Below, piece by piece: positions 1-6,239 of a DNA stretch of 10,543 nucleotides; the stretch's first letter is position 1, and the number at the start of each line of letters is the position of its first letter. The stretch lies in the NCBI GenBank assembly GCA_023245475.1, contig JAHFKF010000048.1:1-10543 (forward strand), written 5' to 3'. The stretch is from Candidatus Levyibacteriota bacterium. GTDB lineage: Bacteria; Patescibacteriota; Microgenomatia; Levybacterales; UBA12049. A program made the position numbers and the translations under genes. Under the pieces are notes generated by a model. It was not told where the DNA came from. It made no database searches and saw only the letters and a program-made list of their open reading frames with translations.

Positions 1-356
1 GCGACGTTGCCAGTTCGTGAGAATAAGCCAGAACGAAATGTCGTTGAACGAGGTTTAAAATTAATAGTAAGATCAAGCGGCGTGTTAACGCTTTCAATTG
101 TTGATACGAGGAAGAAATCCCCCGGCTGGATGGTCACGCTGCGATTTTCCCCCTCGACATATTTCTCAACAAGTTCTATCTCAGGGGTATGTCTCTCTGT
201 AACTCCCAAGAAAGCTTTTCCTGAAATCCGATAGACTTCGGCAAGTCTTAAATCAAAGCCTGCTCCTTCAGGGTTGGTTAATTCCCGCTCTGAAAGATTC
301 TCAACAAGCTTTTGCTTTTTAACAAGTTCTAATAATAATTTTGGTCCGAGTATCAT
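1..356 (-). CDS. dCTP deaminase/dUTPase-family protein (N-terminal part, runs off window)
   Basis: The first 118 codons of a gene that continues past the left edge of the window. It starts at ATG 356-354, which shares four bases (ATGA) with the tmk stop, so translation is probably coupled to tmk. The visible protein begins MILGPKLLLELVKKQ and has the marks of the trimeric dCTP deaminase/dUTPase fold: a GAGFDLRL strand near residues 30-37 (equivalent to SIDLRLG in dcd), QPGDFFLV, and the conserved PRSTTFRSGLFSRTG segment near the cut end, which corresponds to the GRSSLxRLGL phosphate-binding motif of Dcd. The region with the catalytic residues is outside the window, so deaminase and dUTPase cannot be told apart. 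With dcd upstream in the same operon, a dUTPase-like role (dUTP to dUMP) is the more economical guess. Family assignment is fairly secure; exact activity is inference. Confidence 0.8.
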   Translation of the reverse strand, partial: MILGPKLLLELVKKQKLVENLSERELTNPEGAGFDLRLAEVYRISGKAFLGVTERHTPEIELVEKYVEGENRSVTIQPGDFFLVSTIESVNTPLDLTINFKPRSTTFRSGLFSRTGNV

Positions 357-1036
357 AGTATTTTATTAACGTGACTGATAATGTCCTCTGTCACCTGCTC
401 CACAGATTTTGCTGCGTCAATAACAATAAACTCTTTTGGAAATTTTTGCAAGAGCCAGTCATATCCTTTAAGCGTTTTTGCAAGCTTTCCACGATGCTCA
501 TAAATTTCTGTTTCTCCATCAGCAGCCTTTAAGCGCTTCATTGCTAGATCAAGTGGCACATCAAGATAAAATGTATAGTCAGGAATCGTGAATTGATGAT
601 AGAACGAAAGAATACTTTGACTAATCATCAAAAACTCAGCTGTCTTTGGATCAAATGCCCCTTCCCTGTCCATAATCCCATACGGAATGGTTGACCAGAA
701 GCATCGATCTGACACAACAATATCTCCCTTAGCAAGGGACGGAAGAATGAGCTCGGCATGATGCATAGCTCGATCTGCGGTAAACAAATATTGAAAAGCA
801 ATTGACGGAATCGTTGTCTTTCCTTGAAGAATTTTTTGAATTAGCTCCCCAATAAGCCCCGTGCCCTTACGAGGCTCTCTGGTTGGCACAACAGGTTTCC
901 CTTTCTTGTGCAAGTACTCGGTAAGCCGCTCTACTTGTGTTGTCTTCCCACTCCCATCAATGCCTTCAATGACAATATATTTCCCCGGGGCTTTATTCCG
1001 TTTAAAGTCCAAATCAAACTCAATATGATACTTCAT
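353..1036 (-). CDS. tmk: Thymidylate kinase (dTMP kinase)
   Basis: A 227-residue cytoplasmic kinase that phosphorylates dTMP to dTDP with ATP. The protein shows the Walker A loop GIDGSGKT at residues 25-32, TREP at 52-55 (the dTMP-contacting loop), FTADRAMH at 85-92 (base/sugar binding region) and SDRCFWSTIPYG at 109-120, the family's DR motif. Its length is slightly above the usual 205-215 because of about 18 extra residues before the first strand (KYIVIEG). The ATG at 1036 is preceded by an SD-like GGGAGAG about 10 nt upstream, which supports this start. The stop TGA overlaps the ATG of the next gene (ATGA). It sits between two dCTP deaminase-family genes, consistent with a dTTP-supply operon. 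A separate promoter (1106-1134) may also drive it. Confidence 0.95.
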   Translation of the reverse strand: MKYHIEFDLDFKRNKAPGKYIVIEGIDGSGKTTQVERLTEYLHKKGKPVVPTREPRKGTGLIGELIQKILQGKTTIPSIAFQYLFTADRAMHHAELILPSLAKGDIVVSDRCFWSTIPYGIMDREGAFDPKTAEFLMISQSILSFYHQFTIPDYTFYLDVPLDLAMKRLKAADGETEIYEHRGKLAKTLKGYDWLLQKFPKEFIVIDAAKSVEQVTEDIISHVNKIL

Positions 1037-1105
1037 GTAAAGAAAGCTCTCCCTTCGTGTTGATTACTGAGGTTGTTTGAGGATGTAGTAAAGAACATAT
1101 GCAAA

Positions 1106-1134
1106 AGTATAGCAACTTGCTGGATCTTTGCAAA
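1106..1134 (-). promoter_or_regulatory. Putative internal promoter for tmk and the downstream dut/dcd-like gene
   Basis: On the minus strand TTTGCA (1134-1129) is followed after exactly 17 nt by TATACT (1111-1106), preceded by TGC as an extended -10. Transcription would start near 1099 and leave a leader of about 60 nt before tmk, in which the SD-like GGGAGAG lies. This lies in the 113-nt gap between dcd and tmk. No Rho-independent terminator is visible in this gap, so read-through from dcd is also possible. Confidence 0.4.
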
Positions 1135-1149
1135 GAGAGGAAATAAAAG

Positions 1150-1722
1150 CTATGACTGCTCTTGATGAATGCGGGATTCTTCAGGGCCTTGTTGAAATTT
1201 ATACTTTGCAAATTTCTTGCTTGTGTAAGGTACCTCTGCTGGTGAAGTTAATTCTTCAAAAGACATAGCGCAAATTCTCATGCCGACGGTTAGCTTGATT
1301 GCCATACGGCCAAGATTACCAAGCTCAAGTACTGGCTTGCCATCCCACCCTGGATCAAACATAGGCGCTGTTGAATGAACGACTAAACCAAGTCTTCCAA
1401 GAGAAGATCTTCCTTCAAGCCGCCCGACCAGATCTGCTGGGATTTTTACATTTTCAAGAGCAACAGCCAGAACAAAATCCCCTGGTTGCATAATAAAACT
1501 GTTCCCCTTGTCAACCTTGATCACCTTGGTAATTTCATTACTGTAATCTTTTTTGGCGGGATCAATATATGGATAACGGCTATGATCAAACACTCGAAAA
1601 GTATTACCTAATCGAAGATCAATAGAACAAGAACCAAGCTGGACATCAAAATCTGGGGTAGGTTTAATAACAAGTCTTTTCTCTTTAAGCGCTTTTTTGA
1701 TATCTCTGTCTGATAAAACCAT
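1150..1722 (-). CDS. dcd: dCTP deaminase
   Basis: A 190-residue protein matching the usual length of Dcd (about 190), which converts dCTP to dUTP; some homologues also hydrolyse dUTP to dUMP. It begins MVLSDRDIKKAL, the usual Dcd start, then shows GSCSIDLRLG (30-39), QPGDFVLAV (79-87), EGRSSLGRLGL (103-113, containing the conserved Ser and Arg), DPGW (123-126) and PVLEL with the likely catalytic Glu133. The C-terminal KYKFQQGPEESRI is the nucleotide-covering tail. An upstream in-frame TTG at 1758 was rejected because it lies inside the -35 box and would add 12 residues absent from the family. The chosen ATG is 7 nt from a -10 box, so the mRNA is probably leaderless. Whether it is monofunctional or bifunctional was not decided. 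Confidence 0.93.
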   Translation of the reverse strand: MVLSDRDIKKALKEKRLVIKPTPDFDVQLGSCSIDLRLGNTFRVFDHSRYPYIDPAKKDYSNEITKVIKVDKGNSFIMQPGDFVLAVALENVKIPADLVGRLEGRSSLGRLGLVVHSTAPMFDPGWDGKPVLELGNLGRMAIKLTVGMRICAMSFEELTSPAEVPYTSKKFAKYKFQQGPEESRIHQEQS

Positions 1723-1729
1723 GAGATAG

Positions 1730-1758
1730 AGTGTAGCATGTCTAAACGGTCTTGACAA
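1730..1758 (-). promoter_or_regulatory. Leaderless promoter of dcd
   Basis: On the minus strand TTGTCA (1758-1753; 5 of 6 to consensus) and TACACT (1735-1730), with TGC in front as an extended -10, are exactly 17 nt apart. Only 7 nt (CTATCTC) separate the -10 from the dcd ATG at 1722, so the predicted start of transcription falls on or next to the start codon and no SD site fits. The 22-bp palindrome lies 2 nt upstream of the -35. Confidence 0.65.
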
Positions 1759-1760
1759 TA

Positions 1761-1782
1761 TTTCAGTAAAATTTTACTGAAA
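1761..1782. repeat. Perfect 22-bp palindrome between divergent promoters
   Basis: Two uninterrupted 11-bp half-sites (TTTCAGTAAAA and its complement) meet with no spacer at 1771/1772. It ends 2 bp from the dcd -35 box and 11 bp from the -35 box of the surface-protein operon. Placement and symmetry suggest an operator for a dimeric regulator controlling both directions; an AT-rich activator or UP-like role is the alternative. A further TTTCAG half-site occurs at 1802-1807, inside the spacer of the rightward promoter. No regulator gene is present in the window. Confidence 0.6.
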
Positions 1783-1793
1783 GAAGATACACC

Positions 1794-1822
1794 TTGACAC
1801 CTTTCAGATTCTTCTATACGAT
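1794..1822 (+). promoter_or_regulatory. Leaderless promoter of the cohesin/dockerin operon
   Basis: A perfect TTGACA (1794-1799) is followed after 17 nt by TACGAT (1817-1822; 4 of 6), and the ATG at 1829 comes 6 nt later. This predicts a transcript that begins at or next to the start codon. There is no purine-rich SD sequence before this ATG. Confidence 0.6.
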
Positions 1823-1828
1823 TAATGT

Positions 1829-3004
1829 ATGAGAAACAAAGTTGTTCTCGGCTTGGTTGCGTTGCTGGTTATCAGCATTCCTGTCACACTTGCGCTACTC
1901 CGCCAAAATCAAGAAAATAGAAGTAAAGCAAGTAGCTCAACGAAACTCTCTTTCGTCCCTGAAACTACCCAAACAACTCCCTTACAAAAAGCAACAGGTG
2001 ACACTGTGGATCTTGATGTGATGGTTGACCCTGGACAAAATCTTGTGACCTTCGTCCGACTTCAAGTCCAATATGATGCAACTAAATTACAATTGCAATC
2101 GACTCCATTTACCCAAAACACTACTGATTTCCCAGTTACCCTTGAAGGCCCAGTGCTCAGTACAGGCAAATTTGCCCAATCACTCTCGGTTGGTTCCGAT
2201 CCTACAAAAGCAGTCAGAGCCGTATCTAAGATTGGGACGCTTCACTTTACCGCAATCGGTGGTACAGGAGCTACGCCCACGACAGTAACCTTTACCAATA
2301 TCTCGCAGGCTCTCTCTGCAGGAACTAGCGACCAAGCAGCAGAAAATGTCTTGTCAACGACCATCCCTGCCTATGTTTCCATCGACGGTGATTCGATTAC
2401 ACCAACAGGTTCTCCCTCTGGAACAATCTTGAACTTTGACTTATTATTACATGGGATAGGAGCAGCAGGAGACAATCCTAACCCGACAGGCAATAGCCTT
2501 AGTAATAAAAACCCACTGCATCCAGAAAGGAATCTTGACATCCAAATTCTCAACAGTAATAATGAAATAGTAGCCAGTGTTGGGGGCAAAATTTACTACA
2601 GTAGTCCAAGCGGTACATTTAAAGGCAGTGTCAGTTTGGGTGATACCTTTGCCAGCGGCGATTATCTCATTAAGATTCAAAGTGACCGCTACCTTCGTAG
2701 GCTGATACCAGGAGTACAGCAAATCAAAAATATGCAAAGCAATAATATACAACAAACGTCACTCGTTGCTGGAAATACCAATGTAGATAACACACTAAAT
2801 GTTTTGGATTACAATGCACTCCTGGATTGTGGATATGGATCACTTAATCCATTGCCGCTTGATGAACCTCAATCAATCTACAAGAGTCAAGCTTGCCAAG
2901 TACATACACCAACCATCAACGTTGATCTCGACGATAATGGCATCATTAATAGCCCAGACTACAACCTATTCTTGCGTGAACTCTCTGTTCAATCTGGTGA
3001 CTAA
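1829..3004 (+). CDS. Secreted cohesin-HGIG-dockerin protein (operon gene 1)
   Basis: A 391-residue exported protein, first of four in a tight operon (5 nt to the next start). Residues 5-24 form one hydrophobic membrane segment, followed by RQNQENRSKA (25-34), whose S-K-A could be a signal peptidase I site or which may mark a retained anchor. Residues about 38-187 resemble a cohesin domain (LSFVPE, GDTVDLDVMVDPG, VRLQVQYDATKL). A short Thr/Pro/Ser linker leads to a beta module of about 115 residues starting near 201 (LLLHGIGAAGDN, SLSNKNPLHPER, YYSSPSG, YLRRLIPG). The C-terminus (315-391) is dockerin-like with two calcium loops, NTNVDNTLNVLD and D366-D377 (DLDDNGIINSPD), and a Cys in each half of the region between them. 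Loop 1 begins with Asn rather than Asp. Carrying both cohesin and dockerin, it could chain to copies of itself or to its neighbours. Domain calls are by eye; binding is inference. Confidence 0.85.
   Translation: MRNKVVLGLVALLVISIPVTLALLRQNQENRSKASSSTKLSFVPETTQTTPLQKATGDTVDLDVMVDPGQNLVTFVRLQVQYDATKLQLQSTPFTQNTTDFPVTLEGPVLSTGKFAQSLSVGSDPTKAVRAVSKIGTLHFTAIGGTGATPTTVTFTNISQALSAGTSDQAAENVLSTTIPAYVSIDGDSITPTGSPSGTILNFDLLLHGIGAAGDNPNPTGNSLSNKNPLHPERNLDIQILNSNNEIVASVGGKIYYSSPSGTFKGSVSLGDTFASGDYLIKIQSDRYLRRLIPGVQQIKNMQSNNIQQTSLVAGNTNVDNTLNVLDYNALLDCGYGSLNPLPLDEPQSIYKSQACQVHTPTINVDLDDNGIINSPDYNLFLRELSVQSGD
2429..3001 (+). repeat. HGIG module + dockerin, copy 1
   Basis: First of three diverged copies of the same C-terminal protein cassette within the operon. 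Shared blocks are L-x-L-H-G-[IM]-G-x-x-G-D-N, S-L-S-N-K-x-P-x-H, Y-x-x-x-x-G-x-[FY]-x-G, L-[RQ]-R-[LR]-x-x-G-I/V, then [IVL]-L-D-Y-N and DYNLFLRE. Similarity is clear at protein level and strongest at the DNA level in the DYNLFLRE segment. Confidence 0.8.
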
Positions 3005-3009
3005 CACGT

Positions 3010-4983
3010 ATGCATTATTTTAAACAAAAAAAGAAATTATTATTACTTGCGCTTGTCCTTTTCTTGTATGGATTAGTTCTTCTTCCGCTCCTAGTTATTA
3101 ATTTGCAAAAACAACAAAACTTAAAAGGTAAAGCTGCAGAAATATCTACAAGCGCTATTTGCGCAAACAGCCCATCAGATATTGAACTTATCATTGATAA
3201 ATCTGGTAGTATGAATGACAATATCGGTACGACAACCAAGCTTGCTAGCGCAAAAGTTGCAGCGAATTCATTTATGGATATAATCGCTCAAAACGCCAAC
3301 AATAAAGTCGGCCTTGTCACGTTTAGTACAACAGCAACACAAAATAGCGGACTTACTAATAATTTCTCTTCCGTCAAATCACAAATTACCAACATTTCAG
3401 CTTCTGCTGACACCTGTACTGAATGTGGTGTAAAAACAGCAAATCAAGAAATTGCGGCAAATGGACGAGCCGGGATGAAAAAAGTAGTGATCCTTTTGAC
3501 TGATGGCAAAGCCAATGTTGTCTCAGGCAATTCGAACCAAGTAAATACATCAGTTGCCGAACAGAAAACACTTGCAGCAGTCACCAGTGGTCATACCGCA
3601 AGCGAGACTATCTTTTATACCATTGGGCTTGGCAACGACGTAAATCAAAGCTTTTTACAAAACATTGCAACTAGCACTGGAGGCAAGTATTTCTTTAGTC
3701 CAACCAATGACCAACTGACAGCTATTTATACTGAGATCTCACAAATCATTGGTAAAGGAACTATCAGCGGAACAATATTTAATGACGCAAATGGCAATGG
3801 CGTTCTTGATCAAGGAGAACAACCACTTTCTGGTTGGACAGTACAACTTGGTGGGACAAATTCACAAACGGTTACGACAGATGCCTCAGGAAACTACACA
3901 TTTACAGGCCTTTGTAACGGTAATTACACAATTAAAGAGACTCTTCAAACAGGATGGAAACAAACTCTACCAACCAATGTTAATGGATACACGGTAACAC
4001 TCAACAACAACTCCCTTGCAGATCAACGATTTGGCAACAAAAAAGTGACGAGGTGCTCTGATGAAATCGACAATGACAACAATGGATTCATTGACAGTAA
4101 AGATTCAACCTGCCACACAGATGGCAACCCTGGTAATCCTAATTCCTATGATCCGAATATTGACGGAGAACACGGTAGTGGGCAATGCTCTGATTCAAAG
4201 GACAACAACGGTAACGGAGTAATTGACGGAGCTGACCCTGTCTGCCACACTGATAAAAATCCTAACAATCCAGGCACGTATGTACCTACCCTCCCAGAGA
4301 ACGGCAATACTTGTGTCGATGGCAAAGAGAACAATGGCAACGGGTTAATCGATAGCAAAGATCCTGTCTGTCACACAGACGGTAATCCAGGTAATCCTAA
4401 TTCATATGACCCAAACTTGCCTGAGAAAAATATCAATACGTCCCTCTCTCTCACCGTTCTTCAACATGGAATTGGAGCAAGCGGAGACAATACCAACGCA
4501 GCAAATAGCTTAAGTAACAAAACACCAAAACACAGTTCTGTTTCAGCTGAAGTACAAATATTTAATAGCGCAAATCAATTAGTAACCTCGGCAAGCGGTA
4601 TGCTTTCTTATAACACGACCAATGGTAACTACACAGGTATTGTTGAACTCGGACAACAAATCGCAACATCAGGTGCCTTTACTATTACAGTAAAGACCGC
4701 TCACCATCTTAGACGCCTTATGGATGGCATCAGAACAATTACTGTAGGCCAAGAAAACTCCACGCCAGTAGTATCACTGGTGACAGGTGACATCATCCAA
4801 GATAACGCCTTAAATATCCTTGACTACAATAGTTTACTTGACTGCTACAGTGATCTTGCAGCACCAACTAACTGCAGTGACGCAACGAAGAAAGCAAACT
4901 CTGACATCAATGATGACGCTGCGGTAAACCAAATTGACTACAACCTTTTCCTACGCGAGATCTCAACACAACCTGGACAATAA
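3010..4983 (+). CDS. Secreted VWA-SdrD_B-calcium loop-HGIG-dockerin protein (operon gene 2)
   Basis: A 657-residue surface protein, the most complex in the operon. A Lys-rich start and a membrane segment (10-32) precede QQNLKGKAAE, a variant of the neighbours' motif. A von Willebrand factor A domain spans about 57-247 with the metal site D63-x-S65-x-S67, a Thr in the TCTECG stretch (135-137) and D165 in LLTDG; C136 and C139 form an unusual CxxC beside that Thr. An SdrD B-like domain (252-343) starts SGTIFNDANGNGVLDQGE. Three Cys-flanked Asp/Asn-rich repeats follow (349-392, 393-434, 435-474). The HGIG module runs from 479 and the dockerin from 593; its first loop (D594-IIQ-D598) lacks the usual Asn/Asp at position 3, the second is D632-D643. 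VWA domains bind protein or matrix ligands in adhesins, so an adhesion role is plausible. The start has GGTGA 9 nt upstream. No sortase LPXTG motif is present. Confidence 0.88.
   Translation: MHYFKQKKKLLLLALVLFLYGLVLLPLLVINLQKQQNLKGKAAEISTSAICANSPSDIELIIDKSGSMNDNIGTTTKLASAKVAANSFMDIIAQNANNKVGLVTFSTTATQNSGLTNNFSSVKSQITNISASADTCTECGVKTANQEIAANGRAGMKKVVILLTDGKANVVSGNSNQVNTSVAEQKTLAAVTSGHTASETIFYTIGLGNDVNQSFLQNIATSTGGKYFFSPTNDQLTAIYTEISQIIGKGTISGTIFNDANGNGVLDQGEQPLSGWTVQLGGTNSQTVTTDASGNYTFTGLCNGNYTIKETLQTGWKQTLPTNVNGYTVTLNNNSLADQRFGNKKVTRCSDEIDNDNNGFIDSKDSTCHTDGNPGNPNSYDPNIDGEHGSGQCSDSKDNNGNGVIDGADPVCHTDKNPNNPGTYVPTLPENGNTCVDGKENNGNGLIDSKDPVCHTDGNPGNPNSYDPNLPEKNINTSLSLTVLQHGIGASGDNTNAANSLSNKTPKHSSVSAEVQIFNSANQLVTSASGMLSYNTTNGNYTGIVELGQQIATSGAFTITVKTAHHLRRLMDGIRTITVGQENSTPVVSLVTGDIIQDNALNILDYNSLLDCYSDLAAPTNCSDATKKANSDINDDAAVNQIDYNLFLREISTQPGQ
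4054..4431 (+). repeat. Three tandem Cys-flanked calcium-loop repeats
   Basis: Three repeats of 44, 42 and 40 residues inside operon gene 2. Each has the pattern C-[SV]-D-x4-N-x-N-G-x-[IL]-[ID]-D then D-x-x-C-H-T-D and an N-P-rich tail (GNPGNPNSYDP in the first and third). The Asp/Asn spacing resembles thrombospondin type 3 or EF-like calcium loops, and each pair of cysteines could close one loop by a disulfide. Repeats 1 and 3 are the most alike, so repeat 2 may be older or more diverged. Confidence 0.75.
4444..4980 (+). repeat. HGIG module + dockerin, copy 2
   Basis: Second copy of the cassette (VLQHGIGASGDN, SLSNKTPKH, HHLRRLMDGI, LNILDYNSLLDCYSDL, DYNLFLREI). The proline/arginine of the LHPER block is replaced (KHSSVS), and the first calcium loop is degenerate at position 3. 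Confidence 0.8.
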
Positions 4984-4993
4984 TGCAGCGTAT

Positions 4994-6130
4994 ATGAAAA
5001 AAAAGATCCTATTAGCAGGTTTATTATTTGCCATGTTAGGCGGCCTTCAATTGACGCTGATGGGGCTACAGCAAAATCAAGAAAACAGAAGTAAAGCAAC
5101 AGCAGCAACCACTCTTGCATTTACTCCAGCCTCACAAACAACAAGTCCTATTCAAAAAAATGTTGGCGAAACAGTTAATCTTGACATTATGGTCAACCCT
5201 GGTACTAGTCAAGTTTCGACAGTAAAATTACAAATCGCCTATGACAAAGATCATTTCAGTGCTGCACAAGCAACAGCATTTAGCCCCAATCCAACAGCTT
5301 TTCCAAGTGTCCTTGAAGGCCCATTGGTTGACGGCGCAAACGGCAATATTTATGTGACGGTCTCAATTGGCGCCGACCCAACAAAATCAATTAAAACAGA
5401 AACCAAACTTGGTACCATTACCTTAACAGCAACGGCGGCAACGGCAACAAATGCTAGTATCGTTAGTTTTGGATCAAAGACACAAGTGTTATCTGTTGCC
5501 CCAGGTGACGCAGCAGCAGAAAATGTATTGGCATCAAGTCTGCCAGCGTATGTCGCGATCACAGCAGGCGCAACGACAGTGCCTTCTGCGACACCCACAA
5601 CTGTCATCTCAGCAACGGCAACACCATCCCCACTTATTACCAATACCATAACGCCAACGGGTGTATCTCCAACAATGACTCCAACGGTAAACGGGAAACG
5701 ACTTGATTTGACAGTCTTACTGCATGGCATGGGAAACAGTGGTGATAATGTAAACGAAACGAATGCATCCCTGAGTAATAAGTATCCTAAGCATCCTGAA
5801 AAGACAGTGCTCGTCGGAATCTATAATGCTCTTAATCAATTGGTTGCAACAAAAACTGCTACGATTCTCTACAGCTCCCCTTCTGGAAACTTCACGGGAA
5901 GTGTCAACTTAGATAGTAATTTCCCAACAGGAAATTATATTGTTAAGGTCAAAAACTCAACCCATCTTCAGAGAAGAGTTGGTGGTATTATCTCAATTGG
6001 CAGTTCTCAAGCAACAATACTTCCCACTGTAACACTTATTACTGGTGACGCCAACAATGATAATGTCATCAATATCCTTGATTACAATATGCTTATTGGC
6101 TGCTACTCAGATTTGCTTGCAGCACCATGA
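4994..6130 (+). CDS. Secreted cohesin-HGIG-dockerin protein, stopped in mid-dockerin (operon gene 3)
   Basis: As read here the protein has 378 residues. ATG 4994 (MKKKILLAGLLF) is the start, 10 nt after the gene 2 stop; an in-frame TTG at 4934 lies inside gene 2 and was rejected. A membrane segment (5-25) is followed by QQNQENRSKA (26-35), almost identical to gene 1. Residues about 38-188 are cohesin-like (LAFTPASQ, GETVNLDIMVNPG, VKLQIAYDKDHF). A Thr/Pro/Ser-rich linker covers about 190-233. The HGIG module starts near 237 with H244. The dockerin opens with a well-formed loop D352-D363 (DANNDNVINILD), then the frame ends at codon 379 (TGA 6128-6130), just where genes 1 and 2 continue into the second loop. 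The remaining dockerin half follows in the same frame (to 6238). It may be a real nonsense mutation, a sequencing error, or occasional read-through. A half dockerin would not be expected to bind a cohesin normally. Confidence 0.82.
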   Translation: MKKKILLAGLLFAMLGGLQLTLMGLQQNQENRSKATAATTLAFTPASQTTSPIQKNVGETVNLDIMVNPGTSQVSTVKLQIAYDKDHFSAAQATAFSPNPTAFPSVLEGPLVDGANGNIYVTVSIGADPTKSIKTETKLGTITLTATAATATNASIVSFGSKTQVLSVAPGDAAAENVLASSLPAYVAITAGATTVPSATPTTVISATATPSPLITNTITPTGVSPTMTPTVNGKRLDLTVLLHGMGNSGDNVNETNASLSNKYPKHPEKTVLVGIYNALNQLVATKTATILYSSPSGNFTGSVNLDSNFPTGNYIVKVKNSTHLQRRVGGIISIGSSQATILPTVTLITGDANNDNVINILDYNMLIGCYSDLLAAP

Positions 6131-6235
6131 TGCGATGAACAGAAAAAACTTGTCACAGATATGGATGATGATGGCAACGTAAACCAAACGGACTACAACC
6201 TCTTCCTGCGAGAAATTACTGTCCAGAACGGCGAC
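5702..6235 (+). repeat. HGIG module + dockerin, copy 3 (interrupted by TGA)
   Basis: Third copy (LLHGMGNSGDN, SLSNKYPKHPEK, YSSPSGNFTGSV, HLQRRVGGI, INILDYNMLIGCYSDL, then after the TGA DYNLFLREI). HGIG reads HGMG. It is closer to copy 1 in the PSG block and to copy 2 in the CYSDL block. Confidence 0.75.
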
Positions 6236-6238
6236 TAA
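6128..6238 (+). pseudogene. Second half of the gene 3 dockerin, beyond an in-frame TGA
   Basis: After TGA 6128-6130 the same frame continues CDEQKKLVTD, then a complete calcium loop D389-D400 (DMDDDGNVNQTD, numbered as if the TGA were one residue) and YNLFLREITVQNGD, ending at TAA 6236-6238, one base before the next gene. The matching stretch in gene 2 runs AAPTNCSDATKK, so the TGA falls where Thr or Asn would be expected. The absence of other lesions says the stop is recent, or not a true stop. An ATG at 6161 could give a 25-residue peptide, but nothing supports its translation. Confidence 0.7.
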
Positions 6239-6239
6239 C

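Noticed and set aside
7..234. Plus-strand 75-residue frame at the left edge
   Set aside because: It lies opposite the dCTP deaminase-family gene, whose protein has recognisable motifs on the minus strand.
1020..1211. A minus-strand 63-residue frame between dcd and tmk
   Set aside because: It overlaps the end of dcd in another frame, has no family features and is rich in Ser, Leu, Phe and His as expected of a chance frame; the region is better read as a leader and promoter of tmk.
2371..2755. Minus-strand frames of 72 and 102 residues within operon gene 1
   Set aside because: Opposite a gene with clear repeated protein modules; the two overlap each other and have no independent support.
4054..4431. 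Tandem repeat considered as a possible CRISPR array or DNA-level repeat
   Set aside because: The repetition is at the protein level, in frame, with variable repeat DNA and no unique spacers.
5350..5730. Minus-strand 126-residue frame within operon gene 3
   Set aside because: A Val/Ala-rich shadow of the Thr/Ala/Pro codons of the linker and cohesin region; no promoter or start signal.
4994..6238. Alternative genetic code with TGA as glycine
   Set aside because: Only one in-frame TGA was noticed, Gly is coded by GGN throughout, the aligned residue in the paralogue is Thr/Asn rather than Gly, and tmk ends with a TGA in an ATGA overlap.
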